A DNA stretch of 64,000 nucleotides from Alphaproteobacteria bacterium (GCA_017539265.1 JAFYHG010000008.1:1-64000), one strand, 5' to 3'; counted from the stretch's first letter, positions 17,942 to 26,918 are shown. Translations and numbers: made by a program. Notes: generated by a model not told the origin, from the sequence alone.

Positions 17942-18769
17942 TCAATTTATATTGATTTCATACATCATATCGGCCGGATCATCGGCTGACTTCGGTTTTT
18001 TGCGCCACAACTTAAACCGCGCATAGGCCGGATAACCGGTAATTTGAAAATCCGTTTCTGCCTGATGGGGCGATCCGTTATTGCATCCGCCGGGGTATCC
18101 GCAACTGCCACCGACATGGATAAAATCCCGAAACCGATACGGTTCCGTTTTCATATTTTTTCCACTTAAGAAATGTATATTTTTGCTTGCCACCACATAT
18201 GCATACGGTACTCCAAAATCAATAGCGTTACGCCCGTTAAAAGAATACTCCATTTTGGGTTTCCAAGTGTGATTTTTATGAGCTATTGCAGCCAATACTC
18301 GTTCATGTGTCGACGCATCATAGTTTACCGTAAAGGTCTTAGTATCCGTATTAAAAGTAATTTTTGTCGGTTTCGGATAGGACAGTGGGCAATTCCCTTT
18401 TCCTTTCATTAGGGGGAGGGCAAATCCCTCTTCCATACTCACTAACAAGAACGGATTATCGATAAATCGGCTTTCATCGGACTCACCCTCAATCGACAAT
18501 TTCCCCGGCCCATAGCACATCAAGCCTTTTAATCCCCACCAAGGTTTTTTGTTTTCAATCTGCCGAAAGACGGGGCCGGTACCAGCCTTATAATCCCCTT
18601 TAAAAAAGACGGGATATTTTTTAATCATCTCGTTACGCACCCGAAAAATCTCGTCTTTGTTCAAAAAATCGTATTCACGCGGCGGATTAACTGGAAACGA
18701 GTAGATTTTAGCCGCTGCCCCAAAACTAATACCACAACAAGCCAAAAACAAAATCCATTTTTTAATCAT
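17942..18769 (-). CDS. Secreted protein of unknown function, coupled to atpF
   Basis: A 275-aa protein with a clear signal peptide (KKWILFLACCGISFGAAA). The mature part is rich in aromatic and basic residues and has a Cys-Gly cluster, GGSCGYPGGCNNG, near residue 230. I do not recognise a domain. Its ATG overlaps the atpF stop by one base, and AAAGGAG lies inside the atpF end, so it is the last gene of the F0 operon. A link to ATP synthase function is not implied by its sequence. Confidence 0.75.
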   Translation of the reverse strand: MIKKWILFLACCGISFGAAAKIYSFPVNPPREYDFLNKDEIFRVRNEMIKKYPVFFKGDYKAGTGPVFRQIENKKPWWGLKGLMCYGPGKLSIEGESDESRFIDNPFLLVSMEEGFALPLMKGKGNCPLSYPKPTKITFNTDTKTFTVNYDASTHERVLAAIAHKNHTWKPKMEYSFNGRNAIDFGVPYAYVVASKNIHFLSGKNMKTEPYRFRDFIHVGGSCGYPGGCNNGSPHQAETDFQITGYPAYARFKLWRKKPKSADDPADMMYEININ

Positions 18770-19290
18770 TAAAAACTCCTTTTATTTAGGGCAGATTCAA
18801 AAGAATCCAAAGCCCGACATGTATTTTCAACCAAGTCATCTTGATTTTCATTTTTGGACTGATGTCCCAACTGCTCTGTCAATAGTTGCTCCGTTTTTCG
18901 AATAACACGAGACAACATCCGTTGTTTCACATCTTGCCGACCATGCTCTGCTATCATCTTTAGACGCATTTCCACTTCCTGATTTTTGCGTTGCACCCGA
19001 TCCGAACTTTGATCCAAAATTTCCGTTTCCAAAAAACGGATTTCCGTTTCGGCCTCTCGCATTAATTTCTGACGTTCCGCACTTCGCCGGGCATAGGCCG
19101 CCTCATATTGCTCTTTTAATTTTTTCGCCTGATCTGCCAATTTTTGTGCTTCCTCAATTTGATTTTGAATAGCCTGCGCTTTTTTCTCCCCCCAAGCATT
19201 CAAAGCACGCATCAACGGCCGTGCCGCCACCAATACCACCAACACAAAGGCAAAAGCAATCCAAAATTCCGGCGTTTCAAAGAAGGTCAT
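18769..19290 (-). CDS. atpF: ATP synthase F0 subunit b
   Basis: A 173-aa b-type stator subunit. One N-terminal membrane helix (WIAFAFVLVVLVAARPLM) is followed by a long charged amphipathic coiled coil to the C-terminus. It links F0 to F1 on the outside of the rotor. It starts 14 nt inside the end of the upstream b' gene. Having two different b genes after atpE is the alphaproteobacterial arrangement. Assignment of b and b' to the two genes rests on gene order. Confidence 0.9.
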   Translation of the reverse strand: MTFFETPEFWIAFAFVLVVLVAARPLMRALNAWGEKKAQAIQNQIEEAQKLADQAKKLKEQYEAAYARRSAERQKLMREAETEIRFLETEILDQSSDRVQRKNQEVEMRLKMIAEHGRQDVKQRMLSRVIRKTEQLLTEQLGHQSKNENQDDLVENTCRALDSFESALNKRSF

Positions 19291-19729
19291 TTTTTCCCTC
19301 CCCGTTCAAATGTTTTGCCAAGTATGTTGCCAGTTCACACGACACCTGATCGGCTTCCTGTTCCAAAGTTTCCGTCGTTCGATTAATTTTTTCTTCGGCC
19401 CGCCTGATTTTTTGGCGTAATTTTGCCTCATTTTTATTTTCTGCCGCCACTGTTTTTTTATGAATACTTTGGTATGCTTTCTGGATTTTTTCCATTTTTT
19501 CCCGTTCTGCATCCATCAGATAAGTTTGATACCGTTGATGGAAATCCGCCGCTTCAGCATTTAATTCCTCCGCCGTATTCAAAAGCGTTTGAATTTTTTT
19601 ATCCCGCTCTTTTATTACTTCTTCAATCATCGGACAAATCAGTTGACTCATCATCAGGTACAAAAACCCGAAACTGATCAGTAACCAAAAAATCTGTGCG
19701 CCGTAAAAAGCGGTTTCAAACTGTGGCAT
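19277..19729 (-). CDS. ATP synthase F0 subunit b'
   Basis: A 150-aa b-type subunit directly after atpE. The N-terminal membrane helix contains FWLLISFGFLYLMMSQL and ends in P, then a coiled coil with many Glu, Lys and Gln residues runs to the end. It would pair with the b subunit encoded next to form the heterodimeric peripheral stalk. It overlaps atpF by 14 nt and lies 6 nt after atpE. Confidence 0.9.
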   Translation of the reverse strand: MPQFETAFYGAQIFWLLISFGFLYLMMSQLICPMIEEVIKERDKKIQTLLNTAEELNAEAADFHQRYQTYLMDAEREKMEKIQKAYQSIHKKTVAAENKNEAKLRQKIRRAEEKINRTTETLEQEADQVSCELATYLAKHLNGEGKNDLL

Positions 19730-19735
19730 TGTTCC

Positions 19736-19981
19736 CTACATATAAAGCATAATAATTGCCAAACCCAAAGCATACAGGGCAATAGCTTCCGTAATGGCCG
19801 CACCGCCCCAGGCAAACAGGCTCACATCATTTTTAACTTCCGGATTGCGGCTGACTGCCGAAATAATCGTCACCCAGATTTGCGACACTCCTTTGGCCAC
19901 CCCAAACATCACCAGGCTAATAAGGCCCACCGACAGGTATTTTGCCGCTTCCGCAATATATTTTAAAGTTTCCTGTTCCAT
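19736..19981 (-). CDS. atpE: ATP synthase F0 subunit c (altered helix-1 motif)
   Basis: An 81-aa two-helix proteolipid of the rotor ring. Helix 2 holds the proton-binding Glu in GAAITEAIALYALGLAI, and the polar loop is S-R-N-P-E. Helix 1 lacks the usual G-x-G-x-G-x-G run. The aligned stretch is GVAKGVSQIW, that is G-x-A-x-G-x-S with a Lys inside. This may change ring packing or ring size. GGGAGAAAAAT precedes the ATG. Confidence 0.93.
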   Translation of the reverse strand: MEQETLKYIAEAAKYLSVGLISLVMFGVAKGVSQIWVTIISAVSRNPEVKNDVSLFAWGGAAITEAIALYALGLAIIMLYM

Positions 19982-19994
19982 ATTTTTCTCCCTT

Positions 19995-20717
19995 TCATGA
20001 ATGCATATTCAGGGCTTCCCCTAAATAAATACTGGTTAAAATCGTATAGATATAGGCCTGTAAAAAAGCAATTCCGGCCTCAAACAAAATCATAATCGCT
20101 ACAAACAGTAAGGGAAAAGCCCCCGCTAAACCTGATGAGAACACAAATCCCGCCAAAATTTTTAAAAGGATATGCCCCACCACCATATTCATCACAAGCC
20201 GCACCGTCAAACTAAACGGCTTGGCGATAAAGGATATCATTTCAATCGGTATTACGATCGGGGCAATTGCCCACGGAATACCGGCCGGCAGAAAAGTCCG
20301 AAACCAATGCAGTTTATGATGATAAATCCCAACACCGGCCGATACCAGCAATCCCAAAACCGCAAACGCGCCCACCGGTGCTAACTGACTGGTAAAAGTG
20401 AAACTGTATGGGGTAAGCCCTAATAAATTCCCCATGAAAATCATAATAAAGACGCTAAAAATAAAGGGGATATAGGCTTGATACCCTGCACCGATTGTAT
20501 CTTTGGCCGTGGCAACAATAAATCGATAAAGCGTCTCCACCAACGACTGCCCCGTTTTAGGAATAACCCGTTGCGGATAAATCAAGGCCCACAGGATAAA
20601 AACTCCCGCCACCGCCGACAACATCATGAACAGAGACGAATTCGTTACCGATAAATTCCAATCCAGAATTTTCAGGGGGATAATTGTTTTGACGGTAAAT
20701 TGATGCAAGGGGTTCAT
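19995..20717 (-). CDS. atpB: ATP synthase F0 subunit a
   Basis: A 240-aa polytopic membrane protein forming the proton half-channels. The essential Arg is in PFSLTVRLVMNMVVGH, and the last helices contain GIAFLQAYIYTILTSIYL. It begins with the usual NPLHQFTVKTIIPL amphipathic start. It overlaps the AtpI-like gene by an ATGA junction and is followed by atpE after 13 nt. Confidence 0.96.
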   Translation of the reverse strand: MNPLHQFTVKTIIPLKILDWNLSVTNSSLFMMLSAVAGVFILWALIYPQRVIPKTGQSLVETLYRFIVATAKDTIGAGYQAYIPFIFSVFIMIFMGNLLGLTPYSFTFTSQLAPVGAFAVLGLLVSAGVGIYHHKLHWFRTFLPAGIPWAIAPIVIPIEMISFIAKPFSLTVRLVMNMVVGHILLKILAGFVFSSGLAGAFPLLFVAIMILFEAGIAFLQAYIYTILTSIYLGEALNMHS

Positions 20718-20998
20718 TTAACTTTCTTATCCTCCCGAATAGCATATCGAATTGTGGTATAAAGGCCCGCTACACCGCCCAAAATCGTCAATCCCGCCGT
20801 CAACAACGGCGACGTATCAAAACACTTCTGCAAAAATAATCCCACCGCACATCCGATAAAGATGCACCCCAGTAAATCCGTCAAAATCGTGATTGAAACG
20901 TTATAACCGCTCATCCCCGACCCGATTTGAGCCGGTTTATCCGTCTTGCGTTTCAAGGCTTTGATTTCCGAATTTAACTGTTCAATTTCTTCACTCAT
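20714..20998 (-). CDS. atpI: AtpI-like ATP synthase protein I
   Basis: A 94-aa protein with an N-terminal charged segment (EEIEQLNSEIKALKRK) and two membrane helices. The sequence GYNVSITILTDLLGCIFIG and the GGVAGLYTTIRY end fit the AtpI/F0F1-ATPase subunit I family, which helps assemble the c ring. It overlaps atpB and the DsbA-like gene by 4 nt each. Confidence 0.85.
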   Translation of the reverse strand: MSEEIEQLNSEIKALKRKTDKPAQIGSGMSGYNVSITILTDLLGCIFIGCAVGLFLQKCFDTSPLLTAGLTILGGVAGLYTTIRYAIREDKKVK

Positions 20999-21588
20999 TT
21001 TTGAAATAAGGCCTCAATTTCCGGTAGGATCTTCGGATCCGCCCCTACAAAAGTTTTGCGTTTCACACCTTGCACCACAACAACCGTCGGCATAGCCCGC
21101 ACCCGATACATTTTGGCCAGATTATTGCGCTGCTCTAAAACCGTTTTTTCCAAGGACGCACTACTTAAGCACCGTTCCTGTGATTTGGCATTCAATCCCG
21201 CTTTGCCGGCATATCCTTTTAATTTCTGTTCGTAATCCGGAGCATAGGCCCAGTCACTTTGGTTATGATAAACATCCGTCATAAAGCGACCGTATTGTTC
21301 ATTTGTCATACAACGCGCCAATTTAGAAGCCCCGATTGCGCGGATATCATGCCCCATATCCACCACTTTAATTTGGGCTCGGCCTGTATCGGCTAAATCT
21401 TTAATCAATGTCGGCATGATATCTTCATGAAAGGCGGCACAGTGCGGACAAGAAGGCGATGTAAACACATACACCAAATTTGCACTGTTCGTACCATAAG
21501 TCCTCAGTTGTTCGGCATTAACCGTTCCCGTGGCATGGGCCACCGATGTCCCCAAACAAACCATTGCCAATACTGTCCATAAACGCAT
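20995..21588 (-). CDS. DsbA-like thiol:disulfide protein (thioredoxin fold)
   Basis: A 197-aa protein with a signal peptide (MRLWTVLAMVCLGTSVAHA). The active-site motif is SPSCPHCAAFH near residue 50. The cis-Pro segment is RAMPTVVV near residue 165. It is likely a periplasmic oxidoreductase or isomerase. Position between a BI-1 family gene and atpI, with ATGA overlap into atpI, places it in the F0 operon. Its substrates are unknown. Confidence 0.85.
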   Translation of the reverse strand: MRLWTVLAMVCLGTSVAHATGTVNAEQLRTYGTNSANLVYVFTSPSCPHCAAFHEDIMPTLIKDLADTGRAQIKVVDMGHDIRAIGASKLARCMTNEQYGRFMTDVYHNQSDWAYAPDYEQKLKGYAGKAGLNAKSQERCLSSASLEKTVLEQRNNLAKMYRVRAMPTVVVVQGVKRKTFVGADPKILPEIEALFQK

Positions 21589-21590
21589 TT

Positions 21591-22322
21591 TTACCTCCGA
21601 TCGTTCATAAAATAAAGGATAACCCGAAACAGGTTGATAAAGTCCAAATACAGGGACAATGCCCCCGAAATAGCCAACGCATTTTTTTGTTCTTCCGAGA
21701 AAGAACCTTCATAAATAGCTTTTAGCTTCTGGGTATCATAGGCCGTGAGTCCCACAAAAATGATCACCGATAACACCGATATCCCAAAGTTCACCGCACT
21801 TGACCCCAAAAACAGGTTCACAATGGACGCCAAAATCACACCAAACAGGCCCATAAACAGGAAACTTCCCCATCCGGCAAGTGATTTTCGGGTTGTGTAT
21901 CCATATAGGCTCAACCCTGCAAAAGCCCCCGCGGTTACAAGGAACGCTTGCACAATCGCCACATTTTCATAAAAGAAGAATATGTTCGACAGCGATACCC
22001 CCATTAAACCGGAAAACAACCAAAAAAGACCTTGTGCCTTGGCCACACGCATATGCCCGATTGCCGAAGAAATCATGAAAACCAGGATTAGCGGTGACAA
22101 AATTGCCACCCACCCCAACAGAGAATAGGTCAATCCCCCGTCTTGCGTTCTTTGGTAAAACAGGCTCATCACCTGCGGAGAATGGGACACCACATAAGCC
22201 ACCAATCCTGACAAAGCCAATCCGCCCGCCATATAGTTATACACTTTTCCGAAGTAAGCCCGAATACCGTCGGACATTTTTTCAATTGCGTTAAAGGGAC
22301 GCTCCCCCATTTGAAATGCCAT
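21591..22322 (-). CDS. Bax inhibitor-1/YccA family membrane protein
   Basis: A 243-aa protein with about seven membrane helices and the BI-1 family pattern: an N-terminal charged start, YNYMAGGLALSG, and the final F-V-G-L-T-A-Y-D-T-Q-K-L-K segment with the conserved Asp. Bacterial members have been linked to membrane stress and to ion leak. It is the first gene of the run leading into the F0 genes, with a promoter at 22346-22374 and GGAGAAAATAGT before the ATG. Confidence 0.9.
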   Translation of the reverse strand: MAFQMGERPFNAIEKMSDGIRAYFGKVYNYMAGGLALSGLVAYVVSHSPQVMSLFYQRTQDGGLTYSLLGWVAILSPLILVFMISSAIGHMRVAKAQGLFWLFSGLMGVSLSNIFFFYENVAIVQAFLVTAGAFAGLSLYGYTTRKSLAGWGSFLFMGLFGVILASIVNLFLGSSAVNFGISVLSVIIFVGLTAYDTQKLKAIYEGSFSEEQKNALAISGALSLYLDFINLFRVILYFMNDRR

Positions 22323-22345
22323 ACTATTTTCTCCTTTTCAATTTT

Positions 22346-22374
22346 GTTATAGCCTTTTCCAAATCAAAAAACAA
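22346..22374 (-). promoter_or_regulatory. Promoter of the BI-1/dsbA/atp F0 operon
   Basis: On the minus strand TTGTTT (22374-22369) and TATAAC (22351-22346) are 17 nt apart, immediately upstream of the BI-1 family gene. This is the only promoter-like sequence I find for the whole F0 operon. Confidence 0.55.
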
Positions 22375-22403
22375 GGTTTTTATTTCAAAAAGTCAAGTCC
22401 ACT

Positions 22404-23300
22404 CTATTCCTTTAACTGTAATTTTTCCAGATTTAAATCATCATAACCGATACGAAGAATACTCCCCTGTTCTATTTTTTTAACTTCTTTACCCTCTTCA
22501 TCATACACAACGCCATCATAAATTTCATCATATCCGTCATGGCCAACAACCGGTTTATGTTTTAGCTTTCCCTGAACGATCAGATGCCCTTCCTCATCAT
22601 ACATTTTAATTTCTCCGTTGTGCACACCGTCCGCATAATGCGTTTCTATCCGCAAAACCCCGTTTTCATCAAAGGTTTGATCCAGACCATCCAGCTTTCC
22701 GTTTTTATAATTACCCTTCCATTTAAATTTGCCGTTCGGATAATATTGGATAATAGGACCGTTTTCCACGCCATCTTGAAATTTACAATTTTCCGCAACA
22801 TACCCGTTATCATAATACACTTCGCTGATACCGTCTTTTTTCCCGTTTTTCATTTCAACTTTAGCCCGAAAGACCACATTTTTTCCTTCCCAATACGCAT
22901 CAACACTGCGATCAAATCCCGTCAAGGTTCCGTTTATGTGGTCACAGGATTTATACAAGCCACACACGTAGACCTGAAAAATATCTTGAAAATTATTGGT
23001 TTCAATAATGGCATCCTCCGCATATGTAGCGATATATTTACCTTCATCAAGCGCCGGTACCCGCAGTTGTCCTTTGGCGTTTATCGTTTCATCATCAACG
23101 GTATCCCCTTTTACATTATCACAGGTGGGAACATCCCCTTCTTTTGCTTCAACCGGCAAATACATTTTCTTTTCTTCATCATATTTTGCCTGATACAATG
23201 TATCTGTTTTTCTGTCGAGCACAAACAATTTTTGCTCCTCTTCGGCAAAACAGGTTACCCCCATTCCCAAGACCATTAAAAATAAAACTTTCTTTATCAT
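22404..23300 (-). CDS. Secreted YwqK/MORN-like repeat protein
   Basis: A 298-aa protein with a signal peptide (MIKKVLFLMVLGMGVTCFA). The C-terminal half has four to five repeats of the form D/N-G-x-x-x-x-Y-x-x-N-G-x-x-x-x, for example YYPNGKFKWKGNYKNGKLDG and MYDEEGHL. These fit the YwqK antitoxin / MORN variant repeat family. I start at 23300 because the longer frame (from 23348) has no signal peptide at its start. Such proteins in gut bacteria are mostly uncharacterised, and an antitoxin role should not be assumed for a secreted protein. Confidence 0.75.
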   Translation of the reverse strand: MIKKVLFLMVLGMGVTCFAEEEQKLFVLDRKTDTLYQAKYDEEKKMYLPVEAKEGDVPTCDNVKGDTVDDETINAKGQLRVPALDEGKYIATYAEDAIIETNNFQDIFQVYVCGLYKSCDHINGTLTGFDRSVDAYWEGKNVVFRAKVEMKNGKKDGISEVYYDNGYVAENCKFQDGVENGPIIQYYPNGKFKWKGNYKNGKLDGLDQTFDENGVLRIETHYADGVHNGEIKMYDEEGHLIVQGKLKHKPVVGHDGYDEIYDGVVYDEEGKEVKKIEQGSILRIGYDDLNLEKLQLKE

Positions 23301-23355
23301 AATTGACCCCCGTTTTGTTTTTTTAACATATTCCCTTAGACGACGCAAGTATTTT

Positions 23356-24300
23356 TTACTTACGTGGATGTGCTTGGCGATAAACCTCTTTTAAATGCTC
23401 GGTTGTCACTTCCGTATAGCGTTGTGTTGCCGATAGAGATGAATGCCCTAACAATTCCTGAACAGTTCTTAAATCCCCGCCCCCCTGCAACAAATGCGTG
23501 GCAAAACTATGCCTTAAGGCATGCGGTGTTACCGTGTCCGGCAGGTTTAGCATGTGCCTAATCGCCCGCACGTTTCGTTGAACCACACCGGCATTCATTC
23601 GCTCTCCGCGTGCCCCGACAAACAAGGGGGCATCATCACCCAAATACGGATTGGCCTTTAAATAGTTTTTCACTGCTTTCACCACCGCCGGCAATAGGGG
23701 GATCAAGCGCTGTTTATTTCCTTTTCCCGTGATTGTCATCGCATCCGCTGACAATGGAAAATCCCGCACGTTCAGGTTCAATGCTTCCGATATCCGCAGC
23801 CCTCCGCCATAAAGCAGCGTATAAAGGGCCACATCGCGTTTAGCCTCCCACGATTTTTTATTCATTTCTTCGGCCGCTTTTAAAAACCTTTCCGCATCTG
23901 ATACCGTTAAAGGATGCGGCAAAACTTTTGCGCGTCTTGCGGCTCGAACCGCCAAGACGGCCTTATTTTCCAGTATATCCGCCCGCGACAAGTATTTAAA
24001 AAAGTTTCGCACGGCCGACATAGATCTCGCAATACTGGCCCGTGTTTTATTGTAATCGGTCTGCCACACCAAAAAGGCACGAAAGTCCGAAACCTGCATT
24101 TGTTTTAACACGGCCAACGATACTTTTCTTTCCTGATATTCAAAAGTGAACGATAAAAATTCCCGTATATCAATCCCATAGGCCTCCACCGTTTTACCCG
24201 AAAGCCGACGTTCAAATTGTAGAGCATTCAACCAATCTTGAACACTTTTTATCACTTTTTCATCACTTGTTTCAGAAAGACTCTTGTATTCTGTTTCCAT
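23356..24300 (-). CDS. xerC: Tyrosine recombinase XerC/XerD family
   Basis: A 314-aa site-specific recombinase that would resolve chromosome dimers at dif with a partner. The N-terminal SAM-like domain (W-L-N-A-L-Q-F-E-R-R-L-S) is followed by the catalytic domain: Arg in GGLRISEAL, Lys in TGKGNKQR, HALRHSFATHLL, GHSSLSATQRYTEV with the catalytic Tyr. The start at 24300 fits the RBS (AAGGATACACAAA). The longer frame would overlap the divergent priA. XerC rather than XerD is inferred from the overall look of the motifs and from priA linkage. Confidence 0.85.
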   Translation of the reverse strand: METEYKSLSETSDEKVIKSVQDWLNALQFERRLSGKTVEAYGIDIREFLSFTFEYQERKVSLAVLKQMQVSDFRAFLVWQTDYNKTRASIARSMSAVRNFFKYLSRADILENKAVLAVRAARRAKVLPHPLTVSDAERFLKAAEEMNKKSWEAKRDVALYTLLYGGGLRISEALNLNVRDFPLSADAMTITGKGNKQRLIPLLPAVVKAVKNYLKANPYLGDDAPLFVGARGERMNAGVVQRNVRAIRHMLNLPDTVTPHALRHSFATHLLQGGGDLRTVQELLGHSSLSATQRYTEVTTEHLKEVYRQAHPRK

Positions 24301-24342
24301 TTTGTGTATCCTTAGTGTTAGAATAACAACAAAAGAATCAAA

Positions 24343-26301
24343 ATGCAACGATTATCTGTTTTATTTTCAACCCCCAAGGGGTGTTATGATTACTTATCCG
24401 CGGATTTACTACCCGCGGGGCAGATTGTGGCGGCTCCGTTCGGTCGTCGGCAAGAGGTTGGCGTTATCTGGCCAGACCCGCCCGATTTATCCGTTCCGGC
24501 AGAAAAATTAAAGCCGATTAGCCATACTTTAGACCTCCCCCCACTCCCTGCCGATACGATTCAATTTATTGATTGGGTATCCAAATACACTCTTTCCCCC
24601 GTGGGTATGGTTCTTAAAATGGCTCTTATTCCCGATCTGGAAAAACAAAGTGAAAAACCTCTGACTTTTGATCCGCCACAAATTTCGTTCGGCACGGTTT
24701 CTTTTTCGCCTGCCCAATCCGATGCCGTCGAACGCCTTTCCGCCAAAGTCGGCCAAGGCTTTTCCGTTTCTTTACTGGACGGAATTACGGGCTCCGGTAA
24801 AACCGAAGTCTATTTTGAAGCCATCGCCCATGCTTTAAAGCAGGATAAACAAGTCCTGGTTCTTCTCCCCGAAATTACCTTAACATCTGCATGGCTTGCC
24901 CGTTTTCAAAAGCGGTTTGGTGTTTTACCGGCCGTATGGCATTCGGCCCTGACGCCCAAAAAGCGCCGTGATACCTGGCGATCCGTTCTCTCGGGCGAGA
25001 TTAAAGTGCTGGTCGGCGCACGTTCGGCCCTCTTTTTGCCGTTTCCGAATTTAGGCCTGATTATTGTGGATGAAGAGCATGATTCCTCTTATAAACAGGA
25101 AGACGGTGTCCTTTACCAAGCCCGCGATATGGCCGTCGTTCGGGGAAAGATTACAAACATTCCCATTATTTTGGCATCGGCAACCCCATCGCTTGAAACA
25201 TACGCCAACGCCCAAATCGGGAAATATGACAGGATTGTTCTTCCCGAACGTTTTTCGGGCCTTTCCTTTCCCGATGTTCAAATTGTGGACATGCGCACAA
25301 AGGCCAAAGGCAAACGATCCTTTATTTCCCCCCTCTTGGAACAAAAACTCCGCGATAACCTATCCGCGGGGAACCAAAGCCTTCTTTTCATCAACCGCCG
25401 CGGCTATGCCCCGTTGGTACTTTGTCGTTCTTGCGGGGAAAGACTTAAATGCCCGCATTGTTCGGCATGGCTTGTCGAACATAGGAATCAAGGTTTTCTA
25501 CAATGTCACCATTGTGGCTACACACGTAAGATCCCTCAAAAATGCCCCACTTGTCAAGAAACTGATTCCTTTATTTCTTGTGGCGCGGGGGTTGAACGTA
25601 TTCATGAAGAAGTCCTTGCCCTTTTTCCCACCGCCCGAACGGCACTGATTACATCGGAAACTATGGCAAATCCAAAGGTCTTTTCGGATTTAAGCGATCA
25701 GGTTTTGGCCGGCAACATTGATATTTTAATCGGCACCCAAATTCTGGCCAAAGGGCATAACTTCCCGAACCTCACCTTGGTCGGTGTTATTGACGCGGAT
25801 ATGGGCCTTGCGGGCGGGGATTTGCGCGCGGGCGAACGTACGTTTCAACTTCTTCATCAGGTTATGGGCCGGGCCGGTCGGGATCAAAAAAAAGGCGAAG
25901 CACTCCTTCAATCCTATAGCCCAGATAATTTAATCATTAAGGCTCTTGCTCAAAATGATCGCAGTCGCTTTTTGGCCGAGGAAACAGCGGCACGTCAAGC
26001 CCTCCAAATGCCGCCCTTCGGCCGACTTGCCGCCCTGATTATCAGTGGTAAAAACCCCGATACCACCTATCAGGCTGCAACCCGATTGGCACAAACGGCT
26101 CCGTTTATTACAGGTGTTTCCGTTCTGGGTCCCGTATCGGCACCACTGGCCCTGTTACGGGGAAAGCACCGTTTTCGCCTGCTTGTCAAAGCACCCAAGA
26201 ATTTTAATTTACAATCTTGTCTAACCCGTTGGCTTGATGTCAATCGCATACCTGCCTCCGTAGATGTGCGGGTAGACATCGATCCCTACAGTTTCTTCTA
26301 A
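24343..26301 (+). CDS. priA: Primosomal protein N' (PriA helicase), short form
   Basis: A 652-aa replication restart helicase. It has the N-terminal 3'-end-binding domain (residues 1-105, YDYLSADLLPAGQIVAAPFG), Walker A GITGSGKTE, the DEEHD box, and a zinc-binding module of four Cys pairs (CRSCG, CPHC, CHHCG, CPTC). The C-terminal helicase motifs include GTQILAKGHNFPN and QVMGRAGR. It is about 80 residues shorter than usual. The segment between the 3'-binding domain and the helicase, where the winged helix normally sits, is almost absent. It is divergent from xerC, with 42 nt between the two starts. Confidence 0.93.
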   Translation: MQRLSVLFSTPKGCYDYLSADLLPAGQIVAAPFGRRQEVGVIWPDPPDLSVPAEKLKPISHTLDLPPLPADTIQFIDWVSKYTLSPVGMVLKMALIPDLEKQSEKPLTFDPPQISFGTVSFSPAQSDAVERLSAKVGQGFSVSLLDGITGSGKTEVYFEAIAHALKQDKQVLVLLPEITLTSAWLARFQKRFGVLPAVWHSALTPKKRRDTWRSVLSGEIKVLVGARSALFLPFPNLGLIIVDEEHDSSYKQEDGVLYQARDMAVVRGKITNIPIILASATPSLETYANAQIGKYDRIVLPERFSGLSFPDVQIVDMRTKAKGKRSFISPLLEQKLRDNLSAGNQSLLFINRRGYAPLVLCRSCGERLKCPHCSAWLVEHRNQGFLQCHHCGYTRKIPQKCPTCQETDSFISCGAGVERIHEEVLALFPTARTALITSETMANPKVFSDLSDQVLAGNIDILIGTQILAKGHNFPNLTLVGVIDADMGLAGGDLRAGERTFQLLHQVMGRAGRDQKKGEALLQSYSPDNLIIKALAQNDRSRFLAEETAARQALQMPPFGRLAALIISGKNPDTTYQAATRLAQTAPFITGVSVLGPVSAPLALLRGKHRFRLLVKAPKNFNLQSCLTRWLDVNRIPASVDVRVDIDPYSFF

Positions 26302-26311
26302 AGGAGTCTTT

Positions 26312-26893
26312 ATGAAAAAATATCGTGATACAATACTTAAGAAAATCAAACGCCTGTTGGGTGCCGCTTTTTTGCAATGCTTATGGCTTATTCCCCTATG
26401 CGTTCTTGTTTTGTACGGCAAAAAGCATATCGGTCCTTGGTGTGCCAATTATTTCGGTTTGGAAGAAGCCAAAAAAATGTCGGATTATCTGGCGCTTCAA
26501 ACCGAAAGAACCGGCTCGCCCGTCATGTGGAACCCCGGCGCAATTGCGATTCATTTAAAAACCCTGTTTTTAAGTATTACCGCTACTGCCAAGTACAATA
26601 GCCTTGTTACTCTATCCGACATCATCGCCAAACTGGTTTCCGTCACTTTAGGCCTTATCCGCTTTTTGGCTATCGTTTATGCGATTATTCGAACCAAGCG
26701 AGCCTATTTTGCGCAAAAGCATACCGATACCGTTTCGAATACATTGTGCCGTGAAATTATGCCCGAAATTGAATCCCTGCATGATGAAATTCGGCGGTTA
26801 AATGCACTGATTGCGGAAATGAAGTCCGGATATAAAATCCCCAAAGACTCTTTTCCTGCCTTGACATCCGAAATAAATTCTGATATGAAATAA
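26312..26893 (+). CDS. Inner-membrane protein of unknown function
   Basis: A 193-aa protein starting 10 nt after priA, with AAAGGAG before the ATG. The first about 45 residues are basic with one membrane helix (FLQCLWLIPLCVLVLYG). A second hydrophobic helix is near residue 115 (ITLG-like LVSVTLGLIRFLAIVYAI). The C-terminal part is charged and probably coiled (EIESLHDEIRRLNALIAEM). No family recognised. Confidence 0.7.
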   Translation: MKKYRDTILKKIKRLLGAAFLQCLWLIPLCVLVLYGKKHIGPWCANYFGLEEAKKMSDYLALQTERTGSPVMWNPGAIAIHLKTLFLSITATAKYNSLVTLSDIIAKLVSVTLGLIRFLAIVYAIIRTKRAYFAQKHTDTVSNTLCREIMPEIESLHDEIRRLNALIAEMKSGYKIPKDSFPALTSEINSDMK

Positions 26894-26918
26894 ACAATTA
26901 CTTTTTTAGGAGGTTTCC

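Noticed and set aside
22584-23279. A 231-codon plus-strand frame across the YwqK-like gene
   Set aside because: It lies within the real minus-strand gene, which has a signal peptide and repeats. The plus frame has no RBS or known features.
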